Assembly (NCBI GenBank): GCA_026391735.1
Contig: JAPLDL010000009.1
Coordinates: forward strand, 1-40,499
Direction of reading: 5' to 3'
DNA length: 40,499 nucleotides
From: Bacteroidota bacterium
Lineage (GTDB): Bacteria > Bacteroidota > Bacteroidia > Bacteroidales > FEN-979
Within the stretch, counting starts at the first letter, position 1; every line of letters starts with the position of its first letter. A program made the translations under genes and the position numbers. Under the pieces are notes generated by a model. It ran no database searches and was not told where the DNA came from. It saw nothing but the letters and a program-made list of their open reading frames with translations. Shown here in pieces: positions 18,087 through 30,250 of the stretch.

Positions 18087-18103
18087 GATAAAGAATTAGA
18101 TAG

Positions 18104-18421
18104 ATGAATGCGTTGAATTCAATACCGATAAGCTACTACCTGATGTTTTGCTCTGTGCTGTTTTGCATAGGCGTGACAGGGGTTTTGATCAAGAGGAATG
18201 CTCTGGTGATCCTGATGTCGATTGAGCTGATGATCAATTCCATCAACCTGTTGCTAGCGGCATTTTCAGCGTATTCAAATGACCCGGCCGGGCAGATATT
18301 CGTATTTTTTATCATGGTGGTTGCGGCTGCGGAGGTGGCGATTGGGCTGGCGATCATTGTGCTGATATATAAAACGACGCATTCGATAGATATAGACATA
18401 CTGAACAAGCTGAAATGGTAG
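18104..18421 (+). CDS. nuoK: NADH-quinone oxidoreductase subunit K
   Basis: A 105-residue, three-helix subunit (ND4L homologue). The two conserved membrane glutamates of the proton path are in MSIELMINSINLLL and in VAAAEVAIGLAIIVLIY. Length is normal. It sits 17 bp after the GATGGCA array and 26 bp before nuoL. Confidence 0.95.
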   Translation: MNALNSIPISYYLMFCSVLFCIGVTGVLIKRNALVILMSIELMINSINLLLAAFSAYSNDPAGQIFVFFIMVVAAAEVAIGLAIIVLIYKTTHSIDIDILNKLKW

Positions 18422-18447
18422 GTCACTCGCTCCTTACAAATAGATAG

Positions 18448-20385
18448 ATGACGATACTCGTTGCATTAATTCCTTTACTGCCCCTGCTTGGATTTATCAT
18501 CCTGGGATTGGGCTATCGCAGCATTCCAAAGCGTGTTGCATCCATTCTGGGGCCCGGGACGATAATGGCATCCTTTATTCTTTCTATCATTGTCTTATTT
18601 AATTATCTTGCATCTCCCATCCCTCATCCGACATTCTATCATCTTGCACCCTGGCTCTCCTTCAGCGGCTTCTCGGTAGGATTCGACTTCCTCATCGATC
18701 CGCTCTCTATTCTGATGATGCTGATCATTACAGGGGTTGGCTTTATCATCCATGTTTATTCAGCAGGGTATATGTCGCATGACGAAGGCTTCAACCGCTT
18801 CTTTGCCTACATGAACCTGTTCATCTTTTTCATGCTGATCCTGGTGATGGGCGCGAATTATGCCGTGATGTTCATAGGATGGGAAGGAGTAGGATTATGT
18901 TCCTATTTACTGATCGGGTTCTGGTTTAAAAACCAGCAGTTCAACAATGCAGCCAAGAAAGCATTTATCATGAACCGCATTGGAGACCTGGGGTTCCTGA
19001 TGGGGATGTTCCTGATCTTTACAACCTTTCGGAGTTTCAATTACGTGAATGTTTTCGACCAGGCAAAAACCATGTCTCCTGGTAGTGGGACCATGATAGC
19101 AATAACCTTGTTGTTGTTTGTAGGGGCTGTCGGGAAAAGCGCTCAGATACCGCTCTACACCTGGCTTCCCGATGCCATGGCCGGCCCGACACCTGTATCG
19201 GCTCTGATCCATGCTGCAACCATGGTTACAGCCGGGGTTTATATGGTTGCCCGTTCATCGGTTCTGTATGTACTTGCCCCGGAAACTATGGATGTCATCG
19301 GAGTCATAGCTCTTGCGACTATGCTGCTTGCGGCAGTAATAGCCATCTTTCAGAACGACATTAAAAAAGTGCTGGCTTATTCGACCATCAGCCAGCTGGG
19401 ATATATGTTCCTTGCACTAAGCGTGGGCGCCTTCACCGGCGCCATGTTCCACCTGATGACCCATGCCTTCTTTAAAGCCCTGCTCTTTCTTGGTGCAGGA
19501 AGTGTGATCCATGCTATGGAAGGCGAGCAGGATATAAGGAAAATGGGCGGACTGAAAAATACCCTGCCCAGGACCTACTGGACTTTCCTGGTTGGTACAT
19601 TGGCAATCGCCGGACTGCCGCCATTTTCAGGATTTTTCTCAAAAGACGAGATCCTTGCCGGTGTATTCAGTGCAGGGCAATCGATGTGGATTATCGCCGT
19701 AGCTGTAACCCTAATGACCGCATTTTACATGTTCCGCCTGCTTTTCCTGACTTTCCATGGCAGCTACCGGGGAACAGGACATCCGCAGTCCCAACTTCAT
19801 GAATCTCCTTCGATGATGATAATTCCCCTGATGATACTGGCTCTTCTTGCCTTAGCCGGAGGGTTTCTGAATATTCCGGAACTAATGGGAGGGAAAGGGA
19901 TACTTAAGGAATTTCTTGCTCCGGTATTCGCGGATGCAGTAAAGCTAAATCAGGCTCAGCACCTGCTTGTCCCGGAAAAAAGAGAATGGTTCAATATCGT
20001 TTTGGTAATCTTTCTTGTGCTGCTGATGGCATGGATGGCTTACCGGAAGTTCGGGATGCAGGATGCGGGAAGCAGGAAGCGGGAAACAGGAAACAGGAAT
20101 TGGGATGCGGGATCAAGGAATGTGTTCATCAGATGGGCCGAAAATAAATTTTATGTTGATGAATTGTATGATGCTGTCTTTGTAAAACCTGCACTGAAGC
20201 TTTCCGAAGGACTGCATAGATTTGTCGAGATCCGGTTCATCGACCGTATTGTGGATGGTACAGGAAACACGGTCATTAAATTCAGCAGCATCATCCGTTA
20301 CCTGCAGGCCGGGCATGTTGGCGTATACATGTTTTTTATGATCATCGGAATACTTCTGATCCTGTTTTTTAATATTATTCTCTGA
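18448..20385 (+). CDS. nuoL: NADH-quinone oxidoreductase subunit L, with repeat-derived insertion
   Basis: A 645-residue antiporter-like proton-pumping subunit (ND5 homologue). Core motifs are FIGWEGVGLCSYLLIGFWF with the conserved Glu, SAQIPLYTWLPDAMAGPTPVSALIHAATMVTAGVYM with the key Lys/His region, and KKVLAYSTISQLGYM. Near residues 537-558, between a late helix (LVLLMAWMAYRKF) and FYVDELYDAVFVKP, lies a hydrophilic stretch reading MQDAGSRKRETGNRN and onward, encoded by a 70-bp heptamer array. This is a loop before the C-terminal lateral helix, where extra residues may be tolerated. The stop overlaps nuoM (TGATG). Confidence 0.95.
   Translation: MTILVALIPLLPLLGFIILGLGYRSIPKRVASILGPGTIMASFILSIIVLFNYLASPIPHPTFYHLAPWLSFSGFSVGFDFLIDPLSILMMLIITGVGFIIHVYSAGYMSHDEGFNRFFAYMNLFIFFMLILVMGANYAVMFIGWEGVGLCSYLLIGFWFKNQQFNNAAKKAFIMNRIGDLGFLMGMFLIFTTFRSFNYVNVFDQAKTMSPGSGTMIAITLLLFVGAVGKSAQIPLYTWLPDAMAGPTPVSALIHAATMVTAGVYMVARSSVLYVLAPETMDVIGVIALATMLLAAVIAIFQNDIKKVLAYSTISQLGYMFLALSVGAFTGAMFHLMTHAFFKALLFLGAGSVIHAMEGEQDIRKMGGLKNTLPRTYWTFLVGTLAIAGLPPFSGFFSKDEILAGVFSAGQSMWIIAVAVTLMTAFYMFRLLFLTFHGSYRGTGHPQSQLHESPSMMIIPLMILALLALAGGFLNIPELMGGKGILKEFLAPVFADAVKLNQAQHLLVPEKREWFNIVLVIFLVLLMAWMAYRKFGMQDAGSRKRETGNRNWDAGSRNVFIRWAENKFYVDELYDAVFVKPALKLSEGLHRFVEIRFIDRIVDGTGNTVIKFSSIIRYLQAGHVGVYMFFMIIGILLILFFNIIL
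20051..20120 (+). repeat. In-frame heptamer array, GCGGGAA family, inside nuoL (10 units)
   Basis: Ten 7-bp units in register: TCGGGAT, GCAGGAT, GCGGGAA, GCAGGAA, GCGGGAA, ACAGGAA, ACAGGAA, TTGGGAT, GCGGGAT, CAAGGAA. Same unit family and same coding phase as the array in the ROK kinase gene, so both proteins contain DAGSRKRE. Confidence 0.9.
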
Positions 20386-21833
20386 TGCTGACCCTGATAC
20401 TGATAGTACTTCCCTTGCTTGCCGCCATCGGACTTTTCTTCGTGAAGAATGAGCGATGGGCCCGAAATCTGGCGCTGGCAGCGGCATTGACAGAGTTTGG
20501 CATTTCTATTGCAGCCCTGGTCCAGTTTTTCCTGTACTGTCACTGCCAACTGCTCTTCCGCCTCGACTGGCTTGCAAATTATGGCATCAGCCTGAAATTC
20601 GGTATGGACGGCCTCAGTATGCTGATGACCTTGCTGACGACCTTTTTAGTGCCCATTATAATTTATACTTCATTCTCACAAAAAATATACCGTGTGTCCT
20701 CTTTCTACAGCCTGATCATCCTTATGCAGGCCGGACTGATTGGCGTTTTCACGTCCTTTGACGGCATGGTGTTTTACATTTTCTGGGAGCTCACCCTGAT
20801 CCCCGCTTATTTCATAGCAGGGTATTGGGGAGGGGAAAACCGCATCCGCATAACATTAAAATTCTTTGCCTACACTTTCAGCGGCAGCCTGTTGATGCTG
20901 GTAGCCATCATTTTCCTGTATTCCCATACCCCGCTTCCTCATTCTTTCGACCATATCTGGCTGTATGCAAACAACCTGAATCCAACGGAACAGTTATGGG
21001 TGTTCCTGGCATTCTTTATTGCATTTGCAATCAAGGTTCCCATATTCCCTTTCCACACCTGGCAACCCGACACTTATGTTACCGCACCCTATTCAGGAAG
21101 CATGCTGCTGGGCGGACTGATGTCAAAAATGGGATTGTTCGGGTTGATCCGTTGGATGATCCCGATTGTGTATCCTGTGCTGAGCAGAACCGACGGACTT
21201 TTCATTATCATTCCTCTTATCGGGATAGTGTATGCTTCACTAATCGCGATCAGGCAGGATGAGCTGAAACGCTTCGTTGCTTATACATCTATTGCCCATC
21301 TTGGACTGATTGCCGCCGGAGCCTTGACCCTGAATTCACAGGCCATGCAGGGAGCCATGATACAGATGGTTTCTCATGGCATCAATATTGTCGGGCTTTT
21401 TATTATCATTCAGTATATCGAAGCGCGGACAAAAACCACCAGCATTTCTGAGCTTGGGGGAATAGCACTGAAAGCTCCGAGGCTCGCAGTATTTTTCATG
21501 ATCATTCTTCTGGGAAGCGTGGCTTTGCCTTTGACAAACGGCTTCGTGGGAGAATTCCTGCTCCTCCTGGGCTTGTTTAAATATTATTGGCTTTATGCAG
21601 CTGTTGCAGGGCTGACGATCATTTTCAGCGCGGTTTACATGTTGTGGATGTACCAGAGGGTTATGCTCGGGAATACAAATCTTGTTACAGAAAATTTCAC
21701 CGATCTGAGCTGGCGTGAAATGATACCTTTGGCAGCAATTGTAGTCCTGGTGATCTGGATTGGAGTTGCGCCGGGGATGTTCATGCATCTGGCTGAAAAC
21801 GGGGTAGGGCAGATAATAGGAGTTATAAGATGA
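20385..21833 (+). CDS. nuoM: NADH-quinone oxidoreductase subunit M
   Basis: A 482-residue antiporter-like subunit (ND4 homologue) with about 14 helices. Motifs: FYIFWELTLIPAYFIAGYWGGENR with the conserved Glu, KVPIFPFHTWQPDTYVTAPYSGSMLLGGLMSKMGLFGLIRW with the pumping lysines, and ELKRFVAYTSIAHLGLI. Start ATG shares a base with the nuoL stop. The stop codon TGA is immediately followed by the first unit of a TTTACGA array. Confidence 0.96.
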   Translation: MLTLILIVLPLLAAIGLFFVKNERWARNLALAAALTEFGISIAALVQFFLYCHCQLLFRLDWLANYGISLKFGMDGLSMLMTLLTTFLVPIIIYTSFSQKIYRVSSFYSLIILMQAGLIGVFTSFDGMVFYIFWELTLIPAYFIAGYWGGENRIRITLKFFAYTFSGSLLMLVAIIFLYSHTPLPHSFDHIWLYANNLNPTEQLWVFLAFFIAFAIKVPIFPFHTWQPDTYVTAPYSGSMLLGGLMSKMGLFGLIRWMIPIVYPVLSRTDGLFIIIPLIGIVYASLIAIRQDELKRFVAYTSIAHLGLIAAGALTLNSQAMQGAMIQMVSHGINIVGLFIIIQYIEARTKTTSISELGGIALKAPRLAVFFMIILLGSVALPLTNGFVGEFLLLLGLFKYYWLYAAVAGLTIIFSAVYMLWMYQRVMLGNTNLVTENFTDLSWREMIPLAAIVVLVIWIGVAPGMFMHLAENGVGQIIGVIR

Positions 21834-21875
21834 TTTACGAATTACGATTTACGATTTACGAATTACGATTTAAAA
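21834..21875 (+). repeat. Heptamer array, TTTACGA family, directly after the nuoM stop (6 units)
   Basis: TTTACGA, ATTACGA, TTTACGA, TTTACGA, ATTACGA and a degenerate TTTAAAA in register, beginning at the first base after the nuoM TGA. Twenty-five bases separate it from the nuoN start. Confidence 0.92.
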
Positions 21876-21900
21876 CAAGTTCACTTGACACTCAAGAGCC

Positions 21901-23280
21901 ATGAATAGTATAATATCTTTATCGGTCTTAGGTGTTCTTGTGCTTTTTCTGGGTATCCTGAAAAAGAAGACCTGGCTGCTGCCGCTGATCCTGGTCGGAC
22001 TGCTTGCATCGCTGGTTATGACTGTATTACACTGGAACCTGAACCGCAGTCTGTTTCACAACATGCTCATCATCGACAATTCAGGGGTGGCATTCAGCGC
22101 GGTGATGATCTTTTCGACCTTCCTGATCTTCATGTTTGCAGCGCAATACTACCGTAAGGTGGTGCGGCCCCTCGACGACATTTATGCCATCATGATCTTT
22201 GCCCTGGTAGGCGCGGTCCTGATGAGTTACTTCGGCAATCTCATCATGTTATTCTTAGGCATAGAAACCCTCTCCATTGCATTGTACGTTCTTGCCGGCA
22301 GCCATAAAGAAGCCATCACATCCAACGAAGCAACCCTGAAATATTTCCTTCTGGGCTCCTTCCTGTCGGGGTTCCTCCTTTTCGGAATAGCTTTGATTTA
22401 CGGCTCCAGCGGGTCTTTTGACCTCTACGCCATCCACACTTATGTTGTTGAACATATTCACCCGGGGTTGCCTCCCATGTTCAAGGCAGGGCTATTCCTT
22501 CTGATCATCGGGCTTGCATTCAAGATCGCTATTGCCCCCTTCCATTTTTGGGCGCCCGATGTGTATGAAGGCACGCCAACGCTGCTTACCGCTTTCATGG
22601 CCACGGTTGTTAAAACAGCCAGCGTTTTCGCTATGTACCGTTTCTTCAGCATTGCATTTTTCGGGATCCATGGGGTATGGGAAATGACCATTGCCATTCT
22701 TGCGGGCATCACAATCGTCATAGGGAATGTGACAGGGATTTACCAGCCCAACCTCAAGCGGATGCTGGCTTATTCCAGCATTTCCCATTCAGGGTATATG
22801 ATGCTGGCCATGGTAGCGTTTTCGGGGCGCACAGCCAACGCCCTGCTGTTTTATGCAATTGCCTATTCCATTGCAACCATTGCAGCCTTTGCAATCCTCA
22901 TCCTCGTGAGGGAAGCCAGGGGGAACGATTACTTCGGCTCATTTAACGGCCTCAGCAAAAATAACCGGCTTGAAGCTTTTACACTGACCGTCGCGATGTT
23001 GTCCCTTACAGGAATCCCACCACTGGCTGGCTTTATAGGGAAGTACTTTCTTTTTGCAGCAGCAATAGAACAGGGATGGTTGTGGCTGGTCATCATTGCC
23101 ATCGCAGGTTCTGCCGTAAGTGTGGGGTATTATTTCAAGCCTATTATTTCCATGTATTTCAGGGAAGACCAGGGGATTCTTCTTAAAGCGGATTGGCCCT
23201 TTAAAATCGCCATCCTTTTCCTTGCCATCCTGATCATACTGCTGGGAATTTTGCCTTTCCTGGTCAGCGGGCTGATATAG
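21901..23280 (+). CDS. nuoN: NADH-quinone oxidoreductase subunit N
   Basis: A 459-residue antiporter-like subunit (ND2 homologue), last gene of the operon. Motifs: FLGIETLSIALYVLAGSHKEAITSNEATLKYFLLGSF, then GLAFKIAIAPFHFWAPDVYEGTPTLLTAFMATVVKTASV, and KRMLAYSSISHSGYMM. The start ATG follows caagagcc. No terminator hairpin is obvious in the 89 bp before the ORF6N gene, so read-through into that gene is possible. Confidence 0.95.
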   Translation: MNSIISLSVLGVLVLFLGILKKKTWLLPLILVGLLASLVMTVLHWNLNRSLFHNMLIIDNSGVAFSAVMIFSTFLIFMFAAQYYRKVVRPLDDIYAIMIFALVGAVLMSYFGNLIMLFLGIETLSIALYVLAGSHKEAITSNEATLKYFLLGSFLSGFLLFGIALIYGSSGSFDLYAIHTYVVEHIHPGLPPMFKAGLFLLIIGLAFKIAIAPFHFWAPDVYEGTPTLLTAFMATVVKTASVFAMYRFFSIAFFGIHGVWEMTIAILAGITIVIGNVTGIYQPNLKRMLAYSSISHSGYMMLAMVAFSGRTANALLFYAIAYSIATIAAFAILILVREARGNDYFGSFNGLSKNNRLEAFTLTVAMLSLTGIPPLAGFIGKYFLFAAAIEQGWLWLVIIAIAGSAVSVGYYFKPIISMYFREDQGILLKADWPFKIAILFLAILIILLGILPFLVSGLI

Positions 23281-23369
23281 AATACCTTGAAAAAACTCTG
23301 TCTTATCTATCACTTTTCGCTTGCAAAAGGATTAAGAGTTAAGCATTACCCTTTTAAAATCCAATACTT

Positions 23370-23903
23370 ATGATTGAACCGAACGGAGAGATAGTCCCGG
23401 AGGAAAGAATAATCAGCAGGATTTACCTGGTTAGAGGAAGAAAAATAATGATTGATAAGGATTTAGCAGAATTATACCAGGTTGAGTCCATCCGATTACG
23501 GGAGCAGGTAAAAAGAAATATCGAACGTTTTCCTCCAAATTTCATGTTCAGGCTAACTCAGGATGAAACTAATTTTATGGTATCGCAAAATGCGATACCT
23601 TCGAAACAACATCTTGGAGGACATCTTCCATACGTTTTCACCGAGCATGGTGTTCTGATGCTTGCAAATGTTTTGAAAAGTGAAAGGGCGATCAAAATGA
23701 GCATCAGGATAATAGAAGTCTTCATTAAAATCAGAGAAATGTTGCTTACCCACAATGATATATTATTGAAATTGGAAAAAATTGAGCAAAAGTTAATTGG
23801 CCATGATGATAAAATTCTCCTGATCTTCGAATACCTTAAGCAACTTGAGCAAAGCAAGCAACAGCATGAGGCACAGTCCCAACGTAAAAAGATCGGATAT
23901 TAA
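23370..23903 (+). CDS. ORF6N domain protein
   Basis: A 177-residue protein. Residues about 12-100 form the ORF6N domain (RIYLVRGRKIMIDKDLAELYQV, then KRNIERFPPNFMFRLT and YVFTEHGVLMLANVLKSERAI). This is a DNA-binding-associated module found in phage antirepressors and widespread single genes in Bacteroidota. The rest (about 120-175) is heptad-like and charged, probably a coiled coil. No phage genes are nearby; a stand-alone chromosomal regulator or phage relic is possible. Codon use is more AT-rich than in the nuo genes. Confidence 0.85.
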   Translation: MIEPNGEIVPEERIISRIYLVRGRKIMIDKDLAELYQVESIRLREQVKRNIERFPPNFMFRLTQDETNFMVSQNAIPSKQHLGGHLPYVFTEHGVLMLANVLKSERAIKMSIRIIEVFIKIREMLLTHNDILLKLEKIEQKLIGHDDKILLIFEYLKQLEQSKQQHEAQSQRKKIGY

Positions 23904-23936
23904 GCGTGCTAATTAAAAAAAGGGAAGTTCAGACAT

Positions 23937-27486
<3,550 letters not shown>

Positions 27487-27606
27487 AGCAATGATATCTT
27501 GTTACTGGTATGCAAAGGTAAGCCAAACCGGGCTTGAATATACTCAAACAGGTTTCGGCTGCATGACAAACTTCTGCAGAATGGAGATATTGGGACCAGC
27601 AATTAA

Positions 27607-28068
27607 TTACAGGAACCTCTTGATCCTTGCGGCATGAGCCTCTTCTTCGGCAATGATCTTTTTGATGAGGGTTTTTGAATCGCTTTTGGCTTTGTTGTAG
27701 AGTTCCTTGTAAAAAGCGACACTGTCGTTTTCGAATTTAAAGGCCATTTCCAGGGCTTCTTTCGGAGTTTTCAATGTTTTGGCAAGACTGGCCCCCACTT
27801 CCGGCTTTCCGAAAATATGCTTGTCGGCAAGATTCATGATATAAGCCGAAAAGCTTTCATCATCCTGTTCATAGTCCTCAGGTTCGAATTTGTCGAACAT
27901 CTTTTGAAAAGATGCAGTGTGCATGGTTTCCTGCTCGGCAAGGTCGATGAACAGGTTTTTAATGTCATTCGATTCGCGAATCATTTCCGCAGCGGCAATA
28001 TAAAAAGCATAGCCGTTCTCTTCGATACGGACGGCGATTTCAACGATTTCTTTTCCTGAGTAATACAT
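27607..28068 (-). CDS. Ferritin-like (rubrerythrin-type) di-iron protein
   Basis: A 153-residue four-helix protein. The di-iron ligand pattern is visible in two helix pairs: EENGYAFYIAAAEM and AEQETMHTASF (E-x-x-H), then FENDSVAFYKELY and EEEAHAARI (E-x-x-H). No C-terminal rubredoxin domain follows. Family members reduce peroxide or handle iron in anaerobes and microaerophiles. I start at MYYSGKEIVEIAVRI (28068); the frame is open further upstream but that part is Cys/Lys-rich and unlike the family. Divergent from the 566-residue protein gene. Confidence 0.88.
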   Translation of the reverse strand: MYYSGKEIVEIAVRIEENGYAFYIAAAEMIRESNDIKNLFIDLAEQETMHTASFQKMFDKFEPEDYEQDDESFSAYIMNLADKHIFGKPEVGASLAKTLKTPKEALEMAFKFENDSVAFYKELYNKAKSDSKTLIKKIIAEEEAHAARIKRFL

Positions 28069-28216
28069 AACACATGGTTTAGTAAGGCAAACGTACGTGA
28101 TTTTGGTCAAACAGGCAAGTCTTTTCAGGCTTTTTTGGCTAATTTTGCATCGCGGATGAGGGAGCAACGTAATCGCGGCCTTACCACCTCATTGCGAAAT
28201 TTCAAACCCTGACTCA

Positions 28217-29917
28217 ATGACAAAAACACCTATACAAAGAGAATTCAGTTCAAGGGATCTCGAAAAATACAGTTCCGCTTTCACCCTCTCCGATATGGAG
28301 ATCTTCATCTTTCCCGAACTTCTTTATGCCCTGGTTTACGCCAACATCATGTCGCCCGAGATCTGGAAGTGGAGGGATGATCCCTGGTTTTCGGGAATAG
28401 AAAAAATGGGCCCCCTCAAAAAGCTTCACAGGGTGAAGCAGTATATCATGGACCATTATGATTTCAACCTCGACCTTGAAACCTGGGGCCTCACCGATAA
28501 GCAGACCGAGATCGGCAGGTTCAGGGATTTCATTGACATGGACACCCTGGCCAGGTCAAACGCTTTGTTTGGCTATGAAGGGGATAAATATTATTTCGAT
28601 CTGGACATCCGCAAACATTTCGGGCTGGACAAATTCGATACCGAAATCATTCCATACTGGAAGACTGAAACTGTGGAGGCCATGAATGCCTTCAGGTTCA
28701 AGGATGCCCATGAGAACGGGGCAGGCGAATGCGTTTCCCTGGCCTGTCTGTATGTAGCGGCCTTATTCATTGTAGCAAGGGTTCCACTTGAAGATATTTA
28801 CATGATGGGAACCCCTCTTCATTCCCAGAATTTTATACTGATCGACGAGGGGGTGATCACCAACAACCGCCGGATTGTGACCAAGAGCATGTGGTACAAC
28901 GGCACTGAGCTTTCAGCTCTTGCCCGCCGGGCCATGGAGCATGAAGAGGTAACTATTGTTGCTCATCCAAGCGGGTATATCCACTCGGTTTATCCCGAAG
29001 CAAGCATTGATCAATCCGCCTATAAAAGGTTCAGAGAGAAACTTTCGAAGTATCTGGAGACCCAGGTAAATTTCGAGATCTTCATTAATTTCCTGAGGGA
29101 TTACAGCCGTTACCAGAAACTCTTCCAGATAACATTTTTCTGCCAGGGGACTACTAAATTCATCAAACTCGAAAGGGCTTTCGGCTATGAGCATGGAAGC
29201 AAGAACAGGCTTGGTGACAAAAACGGCAGGAAGCTTCTTTGCGAGATGGATGAAGAGGAAATGAACCTGACAGCTTACCCCACACGGCTTATCTTCACTT
29301 TTGATGATGATATATTTAAAACCAGGCCGTACCAGGAGTTCATCAATTTATTAGTGGAACAATATCCATCATTAAAGGAAAACCATGAGTTCATAACCGA
29401 CCTGAAAAAGTTTTTACACCTTGTACCCAGGATTCCATCAGAGAATAAAAATTTCACGCCATCACGCCATCACGCCATCACGCCATCTTCTTCAAGGGAA
29501 GAGGTAATCAGCATCATCAGCTCCATGCGTCAGAGCAACCAAACTGCCGACCTCGCCTTTTACGCCGGCCGTTTCATGGATAACTGTGACCGGAAGCCAT
29601 TTTTCAAAGCTGTTTTCGAGCGTAACCCCGTATCGATTGCATATTTTCATGATAAAACTGCGAATGAGATCTTCGAAGAACTCAGATCCTGGCCCGACGA
29701 GTCCATTTATGAAGGTAACAGGCTTGCCCTGCCCGATGAAGTTGTGAATTACAAGAGGGGGGACGGGATTGAAAAGGCAATATGCCTGATGAATATTCTC
29801 AAGTCAAAATATCAGGATGAGGTTCATTTGCAGGTTAGCGATACCCTGGCCAAATTGAAAGTACAAGGGGTTATTTATAAGTTTATTACAAGTAAGCAAG
29901 TTGATTTGAGTATATAA
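28217..29917 (+). CDS. 566-residue protein with transglutaminase-like Cys-His-Asp core
   Basis: I do not recognise a named family with certainty. Residues about 166-212 (GAGECVSLACLYVAALFIVARVP, then HSQNFILID) look like a transglutaminase-like core, with Cys172, His202 and Asp210 as a candidate triad. The rest is mixed alpha/beta without signal peptide or membrane segments, so it is probably cytoplasmic. Near residues 413-425 a low-complexity stretch (TPSRHHAITPSS) is encoded by four perfect 8-bp repeats (29455-29486). It lies in a linker between two better-ordered parts. The gene is divergent from the ferritin-like gene and is the last normal-GC gene before an AT-rich island. Confidence 0.6.
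   Translation: MTKTPIQREFSSRDLEKYSSAFTLSDMEIFIFPELLYALVYANIMSPEIWKWRDDPWFSGIEKMGPLKKLHRVKQYIMDHYDFNLDLETWGLTDKQTEIGRFRDFIDMDTLARSNALFGYEGDKYYFDLDIRKHFGLDKFDTEIIPYWKTETVEAMNAFRFKDAHENGAGECVSLACLYVAALFIVARVPLEDIYMMGTPLHSQNFILIDEGVITNNRRIVTKSMWYNGTELSALARRAMEHEEVTIVAHPSGYIHSVYPEASIDQSAYKRFREKLSKYLETQVNFEIFINFLRDYSRYQKLFQITFFCQGTTKFIKLERAFGYEHGSKNRLGDKNGRKLLCEMDEEEMNLTAYPTRLIFTFDDDIFKTRPYQEFINLLVEQYPSLKENHEFITDLKKFLHLVPRIPSENKNFTPSRHHAITPSSSREEVISIISSMRQSNQTADLAFYAGRFMDNCDRKPFFKAVFERNPVSIAYFHDKTANEIFEELRSWPDESIYEGNRLALPDEVVNYKRGDGIEKAICLMNILKSKYQDEVHLQVSDTLAKLKVQGVIYKFITSKQVDLSI
29455..29486 (+). repeat. In-frame octamer array, CACGCCAT (4 perfect units)
   Basis: CACGCCAT repeated four times without error inside the 566-residue protein gene. 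Because 8 is not a multiple of 3, each copy is read in a different frame, giving TPSRHHAITP. Loss or gain of one unit would shift the frame. Confidence 0.93.
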
Positions 29918-30065
29918 TCTGATAAAATTAATTGATTAGGATAGGGTAGATCTCAAGGTGAAATTTTAAGAGGTTTATATATACTCATTTTTCTAACTTT
30001 AAGTTTCTGTCCATTTTTATGGGACTATATCAGAGTTTCTGGATGCTTTCCTGTTTAAATACAAT

Positions 30066-30223
30066 GTCCAGAAACAACTTGTGTTATAAACAATGAACGC
30101 TTCTGTCCAGAAAGTATTGAAGATATCTTCACCTATGGAAGGCTCATTAACGTTTTACCTGAAGTGGTTGAGTGGTTGATGGCGCTCGCCAGACAACCGG
30201 GTATATACGAAAGGATTATATAG
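30066..30223 (+). pseudogene. Possible decayed gene remnant in a 330-bp gap
   Basis: The 29918-30250 gap has no intact gene. Within it one frame ending at TAG 30221-30223 reads like protein (CPESIEDIFTYGRLINV, then PEVVEWLMALARQPGIYERII), with no start codon in context. Just upstream another frame (EFLDAFLFKYNVQKQLVL, then stop) also looks coding. This would fit a frameshifted relic. I cannot assign a family, and chance is not excluded. Confidence 0.3.
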
Positions 30224-30250
30224 TCTATCTTTTTTCTTGTTCTATTTATC

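Noticed and set aside
18604..18645. Reverse-strand GATGNNN periodicity near the 5' end of nuoL
   Set aside because: Five GATG steps at about 7 bp are seen on the minus strand, but units differ strongly and one is 8 bp; too degenerate to call.
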